Source of the DNA: Scatacola_A faecigallinarum
Lineage (GTDB): Bacteria; Pseudomonadota; Alphaproteobacteria; RF32; CAG-239
Reading direction: 5' to 3'
Assembly (NCBI GenBank): GCA_018713605.1
Contig: DVOM01000029.1
Coordinates: forward strand, 1-31,318
Length of the DNA stretch: 31,318 nucleotides
Part shown: positions 15,180 to 23,411 of the stretch, in pieces
How the letters are laid out: the number at the start of each line of letters is the position of its first letter
Position numbering within the stretch: the stretch's first letter is position 1
Notes under the pieces: model-generated
Databases searched by the model: none
What the model was told of the DNA's origin: nothing
The model's input: the letters and a program-made list of their open reading frames with translations, nothing else
Position numbers and translations under genes: made by a program

Positions 15180-16478
15180 ATGAACAATTTTGAAGTTCTC
15201 GGTCTGCCCGAGACGATGCTGCCGGCCCTTGAAGCCATAAACTTTACAATACCGACACCGATACAGGCGCAAGCCATTCCCGTCGCCATGGAAGGGCATG
15301 ACATTCTGGGATCGGCTCAAACCGGCACAGGAAAAACCGGCGCTTTTACACTGCCGATGATTGCCCATCTGCTCTCCTGCCCGGCAAGCAGTGCCCTTAT
15401 TCTGCTGCCGACGCGCGAACTGGCCCGACAGGTTTTGGACGCTGCCGACAAAATGCTCGGCAACCGGCAGAAAATTTTGTCGGCTCTGCTTATCGGAGGC
15501 GATTCCATGATTAAGCAGCTGCAGCAGCTGAAAAAGAAACCGCGGATAATCGTCGGCACGCCGGGACGCATTAACGACCATCTCCGCCAGGGAACACTGA
15601 AGCTGAACGAAACCGATTTTCTGGTTCTGGATGAAACCGACCGCATGCTTGACATGGGTTTCGGCGCACAACTGGAGCAGATTGCCAAATATCTGCCCGC
15701 AGCAAGGCAAACGCTGATGTTTTCCGCCACTCTGCCCGCCAACATCATTTCGCTGTCACGCAAGTATCTGAACAATCCGGTGCGGATTGCCGTCGGTGCA
15801 ACAACCGCTCCGGCTGCCAATATCCGTCAGGAACTTATCAAAACGACGGACGCAGCCAAATACGGCGAACTGATAAACCAACTTCAAAACCGCGAAGGCT
15901 CAGTACTGGTTTTCGTTAAGACAAAATACGGCGCCGAACGGCTGGCTCAGAAACTGGCAAAGGAAAATCAGGCTGCCGACGCCATTCACGGCGATTTGCG
16001 CCAAAGCCGCCGTGAAAAGGTTATTACCGGTTTCCGGCAGCGAAAATTCCGGGTTTTGGTGGCAACAGACATTGCCGCGCGCGGACTGGACATTCCGCAT
16101 ATCGAAAGCGTTATCAACTACGATTTGCCGCAATGCCCCGAAGATTACATTCACCGCATCGGCCGCACGGCGCGCGCCGGAGCCTCGGGAACGGCCGTTA
16201 ATCTGCTAACGCCCAAAGACGCCTCCCGCTGGAAAGAGATTCATAAGCTGTTGAATCCGACCGCCGGAGAGAAAGTGCTGCTTGCCGGCGAAAATGCTCC
16301 AATTGACGCAACGCCGCTGAACCATAAGCCGAAAAATCCGTTTAAGCCCTATGCGCCGGATAAAAAAGTTAAGAACCGGATTAAGTTTAACAAAAACGCC
16401 AGAGACTTCGGCTGCGGAAAAAAGCTGCAGAAACAAAACGACAACCACAAAGGTTTTCGAAGCAGGAAAGCGGCCTAA
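15180..16478 (+). CDS. DEAD-box RNA helicase with DETD motif II
   Basis: The 432-residue protein shows the full DEAD-box set: Q motif (TPIQAQAI, 26-33), motif I AQTGTGKT (46-53), Ia PTRELA, Ib TPGR (127-130), motif II, III SAT (182-184), V ATDIAARGLDI and VI HRIGRTARAG. Motif II reads D151-E-T-D154 instead of DEAD, keeping both acidic residues. The core (1-360) is followed by a short basic, disordered tail (370-432) likely to bind RNA. It most resembles RhlE/DeaD-type helicases, which remodel ribosome assembly intermediates or mRNA. The ribosome-binding site is weak (AGAAAGAA). It overlaps the convergent anmK end by 4 bases. Confidence 0.93.
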   Translation: MNNFEVLGLPETMLPALEAINFTIPTPIQAQAIPVAMEGHDILGSAQTGTGKTGAFTLPMIAHLLSCPASSALILLPTRELARQVLDAADKMLGNRQKILSALLIGGDSMIKQLQQLKKKPRIIVGTPGRINDHLRQGTLKLNETDFLVLDETDRMLDMGFGAQLEQIAKYLPAARQTLMFSATLPANIISLSRKYLNNPVRIAVGATTAPAANIRQELIKTTDAAKYGELINQLQNREGSVLVFVKTKYGAERLAQKLAKENQAADAIHGDLRQSRREKVITGFRQRKFRVLVATDIAARGLDIPHIESVINYDLPQCPEDYIHRIGRTARAGASGTAVNLLTPKDASRWKEIHKLLNPTAGEKVLLAGENAPIDATPLNHKPKNPFKPYAPDKKVKNRIKFNKNARDFGCGKKLQKQNDNHKGFRSRKAA

Positions 16479-17854
16479 CGCCATTTCTGCCACCCTTTGA
16501 CAGCCCGGTTCCAATATTTCGGCGCCGGGTTTTCCATATTTAAACCGGCCGTGCCGTAAGTTTCAAGAAGCCCCGTCAGCAGGAAATTTCCGCCGGCAGA
16601 CGGCAAAATATAAACGCCGCCGACAACCGGCTGCCGACAGCCGCTGCTTTCCGGAAAAGTAAACGGTTTGCCGACAATACGGCAATAGGCCATATCGGCA
16701 AAAATGCGCGCTTCCATATATTGTCCGCTATAGCCGAATTTGTCCGACCATTCTACGGACGGCGGCCGTTCAAACCGCGACTGCACAGCAGCAAAAGTTT
16801 CCTGATGTTCCGGCAAAACCAAGCCTTCGCCGCGCAACAGACATTTAAAATCATTCAGAGCCAGCGGATTCTTCCAGCCGCCTCCGAATACAAGGAAGTC
16901 GGCAGGCATACGCAAATCCGCCGGCACAAAGGACAAGCCGTGAACAAAGGCGTAAGAACTCAGATACAAAGCCGTGCGCAGCGTATCGGCAAAGGGGTAC
17001 TGCCGGCAGTTCAGGCTTTCGGTAAGGCGGTACCAGCTCGGATCGGAAGATTTCGGCGGCGTTTGAAGGTAAAAATTCCGGCCGATGCCGTCAACCGCAG
17101 CGTTGTCAAACAGATCGCGCAACAGTTCCGGAACAATCCGCCCGCCGGCAGCCAACCGTCCGCCGTCATCATAAGGCTGCCCCTTATATGTACGAACCAG
17201 ATAATCGGTATAATGATTAAAAGGCCCGACGTCCCAGCCTCTGACGACGTTTTCTCCATCTTTGTCTTCGGTAATGACCGAAATATTTCCGGTATTGCCG
17301 GCATTGCAGAAAGCCACAGGGAACACGCCTTTGTTCCGCAAATCTCCGGCAATGTGCAAATTATGCACCGGAGCCAGCGGCGCACCCTCGCCGCCGGCCA
17401 TAATATCATCGGAACGGAAATCGTAGATGACCGGAATACCGGTCAGGTCAGCCAAAAGCCCCGCATTACCGACCTGAACCGTATAGGCGGGTTTGCCGCC
17501 GGCAATGGATGGCGGAAAATGATCGCAGGTCTGACCATGAAAACCGAGCGCGGCAATATCTTCCCTGCGGTAACCGGAACGCTGCAAAAACGTATTGACG
17601 GTTTCCGCAACCAGCGACGTATATTCGTTGATGGCCTCCAGGGAAAAGCCGTCTTCGACAAGTCTTTCCATCCGGCCGCCCTCCTCCCTTATGCGGGCAC
17701 GCAGGCGCAGCATTTTTTCGGTCAGGCTGCGCGGATAAGGTTTTGAGAAGCCGCCCAAATCGGTTATGCGGCCGTTTTCAAATCCGGTCAGGACGATATC
17801 GACGCCATCCAGCGAATTGCCGGTCATGATTCCGATTGTCCGAACTGCTGTCAT
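16475..17854 (-). CDS. anmK: Anhydro-N-acetylmuramic acid kinase (long, divergent)
   Basis: AnmK phosphorylates and opens 1,6-anhydro-MurNAc to MurNAc-6-phosphate in cytoplasmic peptidoglycan recycling. Visible motifs are GIMTGNSLDGVDIV (8-21), GFHGQT (104-109), RSDDIMAGGEGAPLAP (147-162), the catalytic-Asp loop WDVGPFNHYTD (D208) and DDGGRLAAGG. Length is 459 aa against about 370 for E. coli AnmK, with extra residues in the C-terminal half; the usual NIGG loop is replaced by NAGNTGNISV (184-193). Catalytic residues look intact, so activity is likely. Its ribosome-binding site (AGGGAG) lies in the 3' arm of a terminator hairpin directly before the ATG. It follows the 164-aa gene in the same direction. 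Confidence 0.9.
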   Translation of the reverse strand: MTAVRTIGIMTGNSLDGVDIVLTGFENGRITDLGGFSKPYPRSLTEKMLRLRARIREEGGRMERLVEDGFSLEAINEYTSLVAETVNTFLQRSGYRREDIAALGFHGQTCDHFPPSIAGGKPAYTVQVGNAGLLADLTGIPVIYDFRSDDIMAGGEGAPLAPVHNLHIAGDLRNKGVFPVAFCNAGNTGNISVITEDKDGENVVRGWDVGPFNHYTDYLVRTYKGQPYDDGGRLAAGGRIVPELLRDLFDNAAVDGIGRNFYLQTPPKSSDPSWYRLTESLNCRQYPFADTLRTALYLSSYAFVHGLSFVPADLRMPADFLVFGGGWKNPLALNDFKCLLRGEGLVLPEHQETFAAVQSRFERPPSVEWSDKFGYSGQYMEARIFADMAYCRIVGKPFTFPESSGCRQPVVGGVYILPSAGGNFLLTGLLETYGTAGLNMENPAPKYWNRAVKGWQKWR

Positions 17855-17883
17855 AAAAAAACTCCCTGTTATGCGACAGGGAG
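17855..17883 (-). terminator. Terminator hairpin that carries the anmK ribosome-binding site
   Basis: On the minus strand an 8-bp stem CTCCCTGT/ACAGGGAG (17876-17883 with 17862-17869, 6-base loop) is followed by seven T (17855-17861), then immediately the anmK ATG. The AGGGAG in the 3' arm is 7 bases from the ATG, ideal for translation but paired in the hairpin. Confidence 0.8.
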
Positions 17884-17911
17884 ATTGTATAAGAGTTTTG
17901 TTTATTAAAGA

Positions 17912-18406
17912 TTAATAGTCGACAATATTCTGCTGCCGCTGAAACATCATCCGGCTGCCCGCGTCGACATAGCTTCTGAACTCGCGTTTGAAGTCTTTGG
18001 CCGTACCGAAGTTCTTGTCTTTGATGTAACGCAGCATGGAAAGATAAATGCAGTCTTTTACCTCCGGTTTGAAACTGGAAAGGACGGCAATTTTGCGCTG
18101 CATTATCGCTTCATAGTCAAAATTGTTTTCGCCGAGGTGCCGCAGGCCTTGCAGCTGCTTCTGAGAGTGCTGTATGGCATCTTCATTGCGCCTTATCTGA
18201 AATTCGGCCAAGGCTCCGTGATATTTGGCCATAGCGTCCAAATCGCTGATTTCATCCAGCTTTTTCATTAAATTACGGCTGTCTTCTGATGGATTGGCTT
18301 TCTGAATGGTTTGATACAAAAAGGCAAACAATGTCGTTTTGTTTTCTTTGGCAATATCCAGTCTTCGCAAAAAGGTCATGCCCGGGGTTTCGATAGATTC
18401 TCCCAT
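17912..18406 (-). CDS. Helical soluble protein of unknown function, 164 aa
   Basis: No signal peptide or membrane segment is present, and the sequence reads as several amphipathic helices, with a Gln-rich middle (HSQKQLQGLRHLG) and a C-terminus ending in QRQQNIVDY. No family is recognised. A good promoter lies 43-71 bases upstream of the ATG and GGAGG precedes it. The anmK gene follows after a terminator-like hairpin, so the two may share a transcript with part of it ended early. A link to cell wall recycling is only suggested by position. Confidence 0.72.
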   Translation of the reverse strand: MGESIETPGMTFLRRLDIAKENKTTLFAFLYQTIQKANPSEDSRNLMKKLDEISDLDAMAKYHGALAEFQIRRNEDAIQHSQKQLQGLRHLGENNFDYEAIMQRKIAVLSSFKPEVKDCIYLSMLRYIKDKNFGTAKDFKREFRSYVDAGSRMMFQRQQNIVDY

Positions 18407-18448
18407 AATCAGCCTCCGCTCTCATAATTATATTTCGGAATATGTTTA

Positions 18449-18477
18449 AGTATAGCACAAACGAAAAGGCATAACAA
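18449..18477 (-). promoter_or_regulatory. Sigma70-type promoter for 164-aa gene (and anmK)
   Basis: On the minus strand TTGTTA (18472-18477) and TATACT (18449-18454) are separated by exactly 17 bases, giving a leader of about 36 bases before the ATG at 18406. Confidence 0.65.
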
Positions 18478-18506
18478 CCAAATTCCGTAACAAAACTGTA
18501 ACAATC

Positions 18507-19850
18507 TTAATGAGAAACGCCGTGACGGAAAAAGTTTTTGACGCTCTTGAACCAGTGCATATAAGCCGGCGTAAAAAATTCATCGGGAAGCCGGCGGTCA
18601 AGATAGCGGTAATAGACGTTTTGTTCGTCTCTGGCTATCTCAATCGGAGAACGGTCGATGCTGATGAGCGGCGCCGCATTGCGGGCAACTTTTACCAGCG
18701 TCAGATTGGAGCAGTCGGTCAGCACAAAGCGTCCGGTCGCGCCTTTGCGTGCCCGGATATACATAATACCCGAACGGCTCAAATCGGCAACGCCGGCAAA
18801 ATATTCGTCAAGCTTGAGAGCCTTTATCGAAGCGCATCCGGACAAATTGACATGCCCCGAAGCATTGCGCCCTACTTCAACGCGTTCAACGGTTTTAGAA
18901 TCGCCGACATCCAATTCGCCGCCAAAATCGTCGGCCAGATTGATGCTGCGAATTCCCTGTTCGCTGCGCTCGCTGCTCTTGACAAATATTTTGCCGCGGC
19001 AGTCGCTGCCGACCGAAACGTTTCTGACATAAACAGAATCAAGTATCATGTTGCCGCGAAAAGAATCGCCGACGGCAATATTCTTCTGTCCCCAGTTTTC
19101 GCTCAGTTTGATATTGGCATAGCAATAATAACCGATTTTGAGGTTATGAAAGCAGGAATCCCTAATGTCCAGCACACCGCTGTAAACATCGCCGATTTCC
19201 AAATCAAAGCATTTTCCGCTGTAATTCATGGAAATATTGCAGCGGCAGTTGTCTCCGATCCGAATTTGCGTTACGGACGAACGCGACAGGTTAAGCGAAC
19301 CGATAAAACCTTCCTCTACCGTTACCGTTTCAATATGCGGATTGTCGCGCAAATCAACGGCAACGTTTGAGCTTCTGGCAACCTGCAGTTTTTTTATCTT
19401 GCAGCGGCTCAGGTTCAGAGTGCAGTTTACGGTTCGTTTGGGAACGCTAAGCTGCGACTTTTGCCAGCCGCTCAGAGTTATCTGCTTTTTCTGCGTGCTG
19501 CGCATGATTTTATTCAGCCGGTAAGGACTTAGTTCCGAGACCGTAAAATACCGTTCGCCGCCATCTTCAAACCGAATGACGGAAAGCCCGAGTTCAAGTG
19601 CCGCTTCCGGGCTCAGAAAATAGTGAAACCCGCGCACAAAGTCAATCAGGACTTCGGCATGTTTGCGCGGCAGCTTGCGAACCCGATAGCCGGAAACTCT
19701 GACAATCCGATCCTGAAACAGCTCTAAAACCGCAAGCTTTGTGCAATAGCGGTCACGCAGAAAAAGCGTATGCGGTCGTCCGGGAATGACGGTGATATGA
19801 TAACCGTCTTCCAGGCGATGCAGGACAGTTGTGTTAGGGTCGCAGGGCAC
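18507..19850 (-). CDS. Beta-solenoid-like repeat protein, 447 aa
   Basis: Residues about 142-400 are built of roughly 13 imperfect units of about 20-22 residues. Each has alternating hydrophobics, an L-D/N-x-S/R turn, a strand ending I-x-I/V-G or similar and a small-residue turn rich in Gly and Asn, the kind of periodicity seen in beta-helical solenoids. The N-terminal 140 residues are a separate, unrecognised domain containing Tyr- and Arg-rich strands; there is no signal peptide or membrane segment. The C-terminus (400-447) is charged. The start is GTG at 19850 with a GAGG 8 bases upstream; a stop precedes at 19899-19901. The closest architectures I know are bactofilin-like or pentapeptide-like solenoids, but the motif fits neither clearly. 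Confidence 0.78.
   Translation of the reverse strand: MPCDPNTTVLHRLEDGYHITVIPGRPHTLFLRDRYCTKLAVLELFQDRIVRVSGYRVRKLPRKHAEVLIDFVRGFHYFLSPEAALELGLSVIRFEDGGERYFTVSELSPYRLNKIMRSTQKKQITLSGWQKSQLSVPKRTVNCTLNLSRCKIKKLQVARSSNVAVDLRDNPHIETVTVEEGFIGSLNLSRSSVTQIRIGDNCRCNISMNYSGKCFDLEIGDVYSGVLDIRDSCFHNLKIGYYCYANIKLSENWGQKNIAVGDSFRGNMILDSVYVRNVSVGSDCRGKIFVKSSERSEQGIRSINLADDFGGELDVGDSKTVERVEVGRNASGHVNLSGCASIKALKLDEYFAGVADLSRSGIMYIRARKGATGRFVLTDCSNLTLVKVARNAAPLISIDRSPIEIARDEQNVYYRYLDRRLPDEFFTPAYMHWFKSVKNFFRHGVSH
18651..19427 (-). repeat. About 13 diverged units of roughly 20-22 codons
   Basis: Protein-level tandem repeat inside the solenoid gene (residues 142-400). DNA identity between units is low, so this is an ancient repeat. 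Confidence 0.7.
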
Positions 19851-20027
19851 GATGACTTCCTCTTCCGGCAGGGTTATAAAAAAGTATCCAATATCTAATC
19901 AGCGACATGACAATATCAACCCCGGAGATGACTAAAAATTACATGATAAAAAGCGTGGGAATGTCCATACTTTTTGTTTGCCTCAGCGGCTGAATTATTG
20001 TAGTTTAAGGCATAACAGGAGAACACA

Positions 20028-20723
20028 ATGCCGAACATTTGCTATTCATCGGAAACATACCATCTAGACCCTCAAGACCTATTTATCTTAAAAGACAGTT
20101 CGCTGAGTGATGAAGTTAATGTTTCAGATGAAGTTGTTCTGCTTATCGGACATAACCCGATTTGGATAGACAAGTCCACTGGCACGCCCGATACTCTGCT
20201 AAAAGGACGCGCCGTGTTGGAAAAGGCCGTTGCCGACAAAGTTCCCTATGTGCCGGTGCGAATTGCCTTTATTCCCAAAATCAGCCGTTTTGACTTTATT
20301 TCACCGCTGATCAGAGTGCTCCGGTACAAACACAAGTTTTATTCCTCCAACATTTATCATATCGATCCTTTTGAAATCAGGTCAAAAAAGATTGAACGCA
20401 ATTTTCGTTCCCAGGCCAACGCCTACCAGTTCTCCAATCCGAAATACAAAATGGACGAGGCTCAGCGTGTCAGTATGTATGAAAAACTTAAAGAAAGCAT
20501 GCTTACCAACGGATATAACGACCGCTATCCGATTGACATCATGCTTTGCCGCATTCTCGGCGTGCAGGATACCCTGAATCAGGGTCATCATCGCATGGGC
20601 GTTGCCATTGACTGCAACATTCACCGGATTGCAGTCGTCTTTTCGGCGGTCGGACGCGCCCCGCGGTTTCTGCGTCCCCTGTTCAAAATTCTGGCCCGTC
20701 TGACGCTTCTTTTCAAACAATGA
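20028..20723 (+). CDS. ParB/sulfiredoxin-like protein in glycosyltransferase operon
   Basis: The 231-aa soluble protein has a C-terminal half with YPIDIML, then NQGHHRMGVAI (about residues 185-195) and a strand of small hydrophobics. This resembles the ParB/Srx-fold signature (pattern D/N-G-x-H-R followed by a helix), which occurs in single-domain proteins near sugar-polymer genes. The N-terminal half (VVLLIGHNPIW and so on) is unrecognised. It may bind nucleotide or have a regulatory role, but no function is assigned. AGGAG precedes the ATG. The glycosyltransferase gene follows after only 9 bases, suggesting an operon with it, the HD protein and the ankyrin protein. Confidence 0.7.
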   Translation: MPNICYSSETYHLDPQDLFILKDSSLSDEVNVSDEVVLLIGHNPIWIDKSTGTPDTLLKGRAVLEKAVADKVPYVPVRIAFIPKISRFDFISPLIRVLRYKHKFYSSNIYHIDPFEIRSKKIERNFRSQANAYQFSNPKYKMDEAQRVSMYEKLKESMLTNGYNDRYPIDIMLCRILGVQDTLNQGHHRMGVAIDCNIHRIAVVFSAVGRAPRFLRPLFKILARLTLLFKQ

Positions 20724-20732
20724 GTTCCGCCC

Positions 20733-21791
20733 ATGAAAAACATCGTTCATATTTCAAACTTTAATCTTATGCGTCTAAAGGGCTGTTTTCAAAACGGTTT
20801 TCCGATTAAGATTTCCAACGGCCTGATACGCAACGGCTATTCGGTGCTCAATTACCCCGACCGCGACCTGTGCCGGATGTTTGGTTTCGGACACATGAAC
20901 TTCTGGGGCAAACGCAAACTCAACGCCCATTTGATAAACTACTGCAAGACGGTTAAACCCGATGCGCTGCTGATTGGGCACGCCGATTTGATCGAAGCGG
21001 AAACAATTTTGAAAATCAAGGAGATATTTCCGCAGCTCCGGATTATGCAGTGGAGCTGCGACTGGATTGTTCCCGGTTATGCCGAGCGCAACATCGGAGC
21101 ATTGCGCAAGTATCTGGACGTCGTCGACGTTCTGATGATTTCAACCGGCGACAGCCACCTGCTCCGCCAATTTAAGCGGCCGCATAACAAAGTTGCCTAT
21201 CTGCCGAATATGGCGGACAATTCCATAGAAACGAACCGATCTTTCGAGCATGAAACGCTGCCGTATGACATCATGCTCTGCACCAATACCGGCAAGCGCC
21301 AGTTTTGCGGCGAAGACGAGGAAATCGAACAAATCATTGACGAGGCCTCGGCCAGAGTTCCGGGACTGAAATGGCTGCTGGCCGGGCTGAAAGGCAAGCG
21401 CAACCTGAACGGTTACGAATATATCGAAGCTTTGGGCAAAGCGGCCATGGGACTTAATCTGAGCAGGCTGAACGACGTTTATCTGTACAGTTCCGACCGG
21501 CTGGCGCATATTATGGCCGACGGGCAGCTGGCTTTCATTGACCGACGCAACGGTTTTACCAGCCTTTTTGAAGAAGATGAAGCCGCTTTTTATGAGACAA
21601 GAGAAGAGTTTTTCGACAAGCTGCGGTATTTCAAGGAAAATCCACAACAGCGCATGAAAACGGCCCGCAAAGGCTGGGAAAAAATCCATACGGAATATAA
21701 CGAAAGAACCGTTACCAAATTTATGGCCGACCTGTTGTTTGACAAATTCAAACCGAAAGGCAGGCCGTGGCAGATAATCATTGAAGACTGA
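20733..21791 (+). CDS. Glycosyltransferase, GT-B, CgeB-like C-terminus
   Basis: This 352-aa protein has a GT-B look: an N-terminal Rossmann-like half without a signal and a C-terminal half with the motif RLAHIMADGQLAFIDRR and an ENPQQRMKTARKGWEKI segment, typical of spore-protein CgeB-like family members that end with a helix packing back on the first domain. The Trp-containing middle (MQWSCDWIVPGYAERN, about residues 104-119) marks the domain interface. Substrates are unknown, perhaps sugars for a surface polymer. There is no Shine-Dalgarno, and the 9-base gap after the preceding stop suggests coupling. Confidence 0.82.
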   Translation: MKNIVHISNFNLMRLKGCFQNGFPIKISNGLIRNGYSVLNYPDRDLCRMFGFGHMNFWGKRKLNAHLINYCKTVKPDALLIGHADLIEAETILKIKEIFPQLRIMQWSCDWIVPGYAERNIGALRKYLDVVDVLMISTGDSHLLRQFKRPHNKVAYLPNMADNSIETNRSFEHETLPYDIMLCTNTGKRQFCGEDEEIEQIIDEASARVPGLKWLLAGLKGKRNLNGYEYIEALGKAAMGLNLSRLNDVYLYSSDRLAHIMADGQLAFIDRRNGFTSLFEEDEAAFYETREEFFDKLRYFKENPQQRMKTARKGWEKIHTEYNERTVTKFMADLLFDKFKPKGRPWQIIIED

Positions 21792-21806
21792 CATTCGGGA
21801 GGAAAC

Positions 21807-22433
21807 ATGGGATATAATCATCAATGGGCCGTTGAACTTTTTCAGGAATTTTTAACCCGTTATCAAAAGGAACTGACGGCGCCGATGATTTGCGCCGCCG
21901 AATTTGCCATCGACGCCCACAAGGGACAAACCCGCAAAAGTTCGGACATTCCTTATGTTTCGCACCTGTTTGAGGTGGCAGGCATTCTTATCGACAACAA
22001 AGCCTGCGAAAACCTGATTATCGCAGGGCTTCTGCATGACGTTCTTGAAGACACGAAAAAAACAGTCAGCGACATCGAATGCCTGTTTGCGCCGGCAAAA
22101 GCCAGAGAAATCATCAAAATTGTCATGGCTGATACGGAAAAGGACAAGAGTCTGCCATGGAAAGACCGCAAACTTGAAACAATCGCCTATCTGAAAAGAA
22201 CCCGCAGCAAAAACGGCATGCTGCTGATTGCCGCCGACAAGTTATCCAATCTGCGTTCTTTTCGCAGAACTTTGCAGGAATGCGGCGAAAACATGTGGAA
22301 TGATTACAGCTGCGGTAAAAACGAACAGCATTGGTATTTCGAGACCATCGGCGAGCTCCTTAATAACAAATTACGAAATTACAGCAACATAAATAAAGAA
22401 TATAAAGAGTTACTTAAATTCATTTTCAAGTAA
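21807..22433 (+). CDS. Small alarmone hydrolase-like HD-domain protein
   Basis: The 208-aa protein matches the hydrolase half of RelA/SpoT and the stand-alone MESH1 type. The metal ligands H53 (PYVSH), H77-D78 (LLHDVLEDT) and D144 (ADKLSNLRS), and the catalytic pair E81-D82, are all present, with the AHKGQTRK entry motif at 37-44. No synthetase domain follows, so it should degrade (p)ppGpp (or a related nucleotide such as NADPH, as in MESH1). GGGAGGAAAC precedes the ATG, 15 bases after the glycosyltransferase stop. Specificity needs biochemistry; the fold and active site are well supported. Confidence 0.85.
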   Translation: MGYNHQWAVELFQEFLTRYQKELTAPMICAAEFAIDAHKGQTRKSSDIPYVSHLFEVAGILIDNKACENLIIAGLLHDVLEDTKKTVSDIECLFAPAKAREIIKIVMADTEKDKSLPWKDRKLETIAYLKRTRSKNGMLLIAADKLSNLRSFRRTLQECGENMWNDYSCGKNEQHWYFETIGELLNNKLRNYSNINKEYKELLKFIFK

Positions 22434-22449
22434 CCCGAGGAGCGTTTTT

Positions 22450-23400
22450 ATGAAAAAATTGTCTTTTGTTGCAGTGGCTTTATCGGGAATATTTTACTTT
22501 ACGCTACCCTCTCTGAGCCTGAGTGCGGAGAATAGCGTCGTTGCGCCCGTCTCGCAAAATGAAATGAGCAAAGAAACTTATGAAAAATTCAGAAAAATTA
22601 TGCTTGAAGGCACGCCTGATGATTTGCGCAAACTTATTAACGGCGGTTTTGATGTCAATCGTACTTATAACGGAACAACGCCTTTATTCAAGGCTATTGA
22701 CAGTATTCCTTATGCTTTCGGAGCTGTTACATCGCAAATTTCTCCCGATAACGCATTGGAAAAAGTTAAGATTATATTAGAAGCCGGTGCAAACCCCAAT
22801 CAAGAAAGCGGGAGTAAATTGCGTATTTTGCCGTTAGAATCCGCTATACATATTTCTTTTAAAATTAATGGTTATGAAAAAGCTTTTTATGATGCTCTTG
22901 TGGATGTGATAAAATCCGGTATGGATAATAATTATTGCGTTGTTAATTTTGCCAAGTCGTGTGATGCCGTAACGCAGGAAGATTTGGACCTTTTGAAATA
23001 TAAAATAAATCAGGCTTACAAGATTGCTTCGCAAAGCGCGGCCGACTATGTATTGAAAACCGTGGCTTTGCTGGTTGAAAATGGCGCCGATGTGAATGCC
23101 AAAAATTCTGACGGCAAACCGGTTATCTTTTTTGCTTTGGTCGGGACGCATTCTATAGATTTAGAGGTATTGAAGTTTTTGATTTCCAAAGGTGCCGATG
23201 TGAATATTCGTGATGCACAGGGAAACACGCCGCTGTTTTATGCCTTCGGAAATCAGGAGGCCGTTGACATCCTGCTTGCTGCCGGCGCGGACAAGTCTCT
23301 CTATAACTACAGCGGTATGCGCTATGATGAATATACCAAAAGAACAAAGCGCAGCTATGTAGACACAGACGGAAGCATAAAATCCGAATATGTCGAATAA
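22450..23400 (+). CDS. Secreted ankyrin-repeat protein, 316 aa
   Basis: A Sec signal peptide (1-26, ending LSLSA) precedes a protein with ankyrin repeats. The best are near the C-terminus: LLVENGADVNAKNSDGKP (about 204-221) and ISKGADVNIRDAQGNTPLFYA (about 245-265), followed by a third, AVDILLAAGADKSLYN. An N-terminal repeat at about 55-80 (LINGGFDVNRTYNGTTPLF) and another at 112-120 suggest four to five units with an insertion between. The protein is probably periplasmic or exported; partner unknown. It is AT-richer than its neighbours. GAGGAG precedes the ATG, 16 bases after the HD gene. It ends 11 bases from the convergent Hsp70-like gene with no terminator visible between. Confidence 0.86.
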   Translation: MKKLSFVAVALSGIFYFTLPSLSLSAENSVVAPVSQNEMSKETYEKFRKIMLEGTPDDLRKLINGGFDVNRTYNGTTPLFKAIDSIPYAFGAVTSQISPDNALEKVKIILEAGANPNQESGSKLRILPLESAIHISFKINGYEKAFYDALVDVIKSGMDNNYCVVNFAKSCDAVTQEDLDLLKYKINQAYKIASQSAADYVLKTVALLVENGADVNAKNSDGKPVIFFALVGTHSIDLEVLKFLISKGADVNIRDAQGNTPLFYAFGNQEAVDILLAAGADKSLYNYSGMRYDEYTKRTKRSYVDTDGSIKSEYVE

Positions 23401-23411
23401 GTCTTTGAATT

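Noticed and set aside
16721..17746. Long open frame (341 codons) on the plus strand opposite anmK
   Set aside because: AnmK on the minus strand has clear catalytic motifs; the plus-strand frame has no recognisable domain, is rich in Arg, Gln and Asn, and lacks a ribosome-binding site. It is a shadow of GC-biased codon use.
18510..19370. Open frame opposite the solenoid gene
   Set aside because: It has no domain or start signal, and the minus-strand gene has clear repeat structure.
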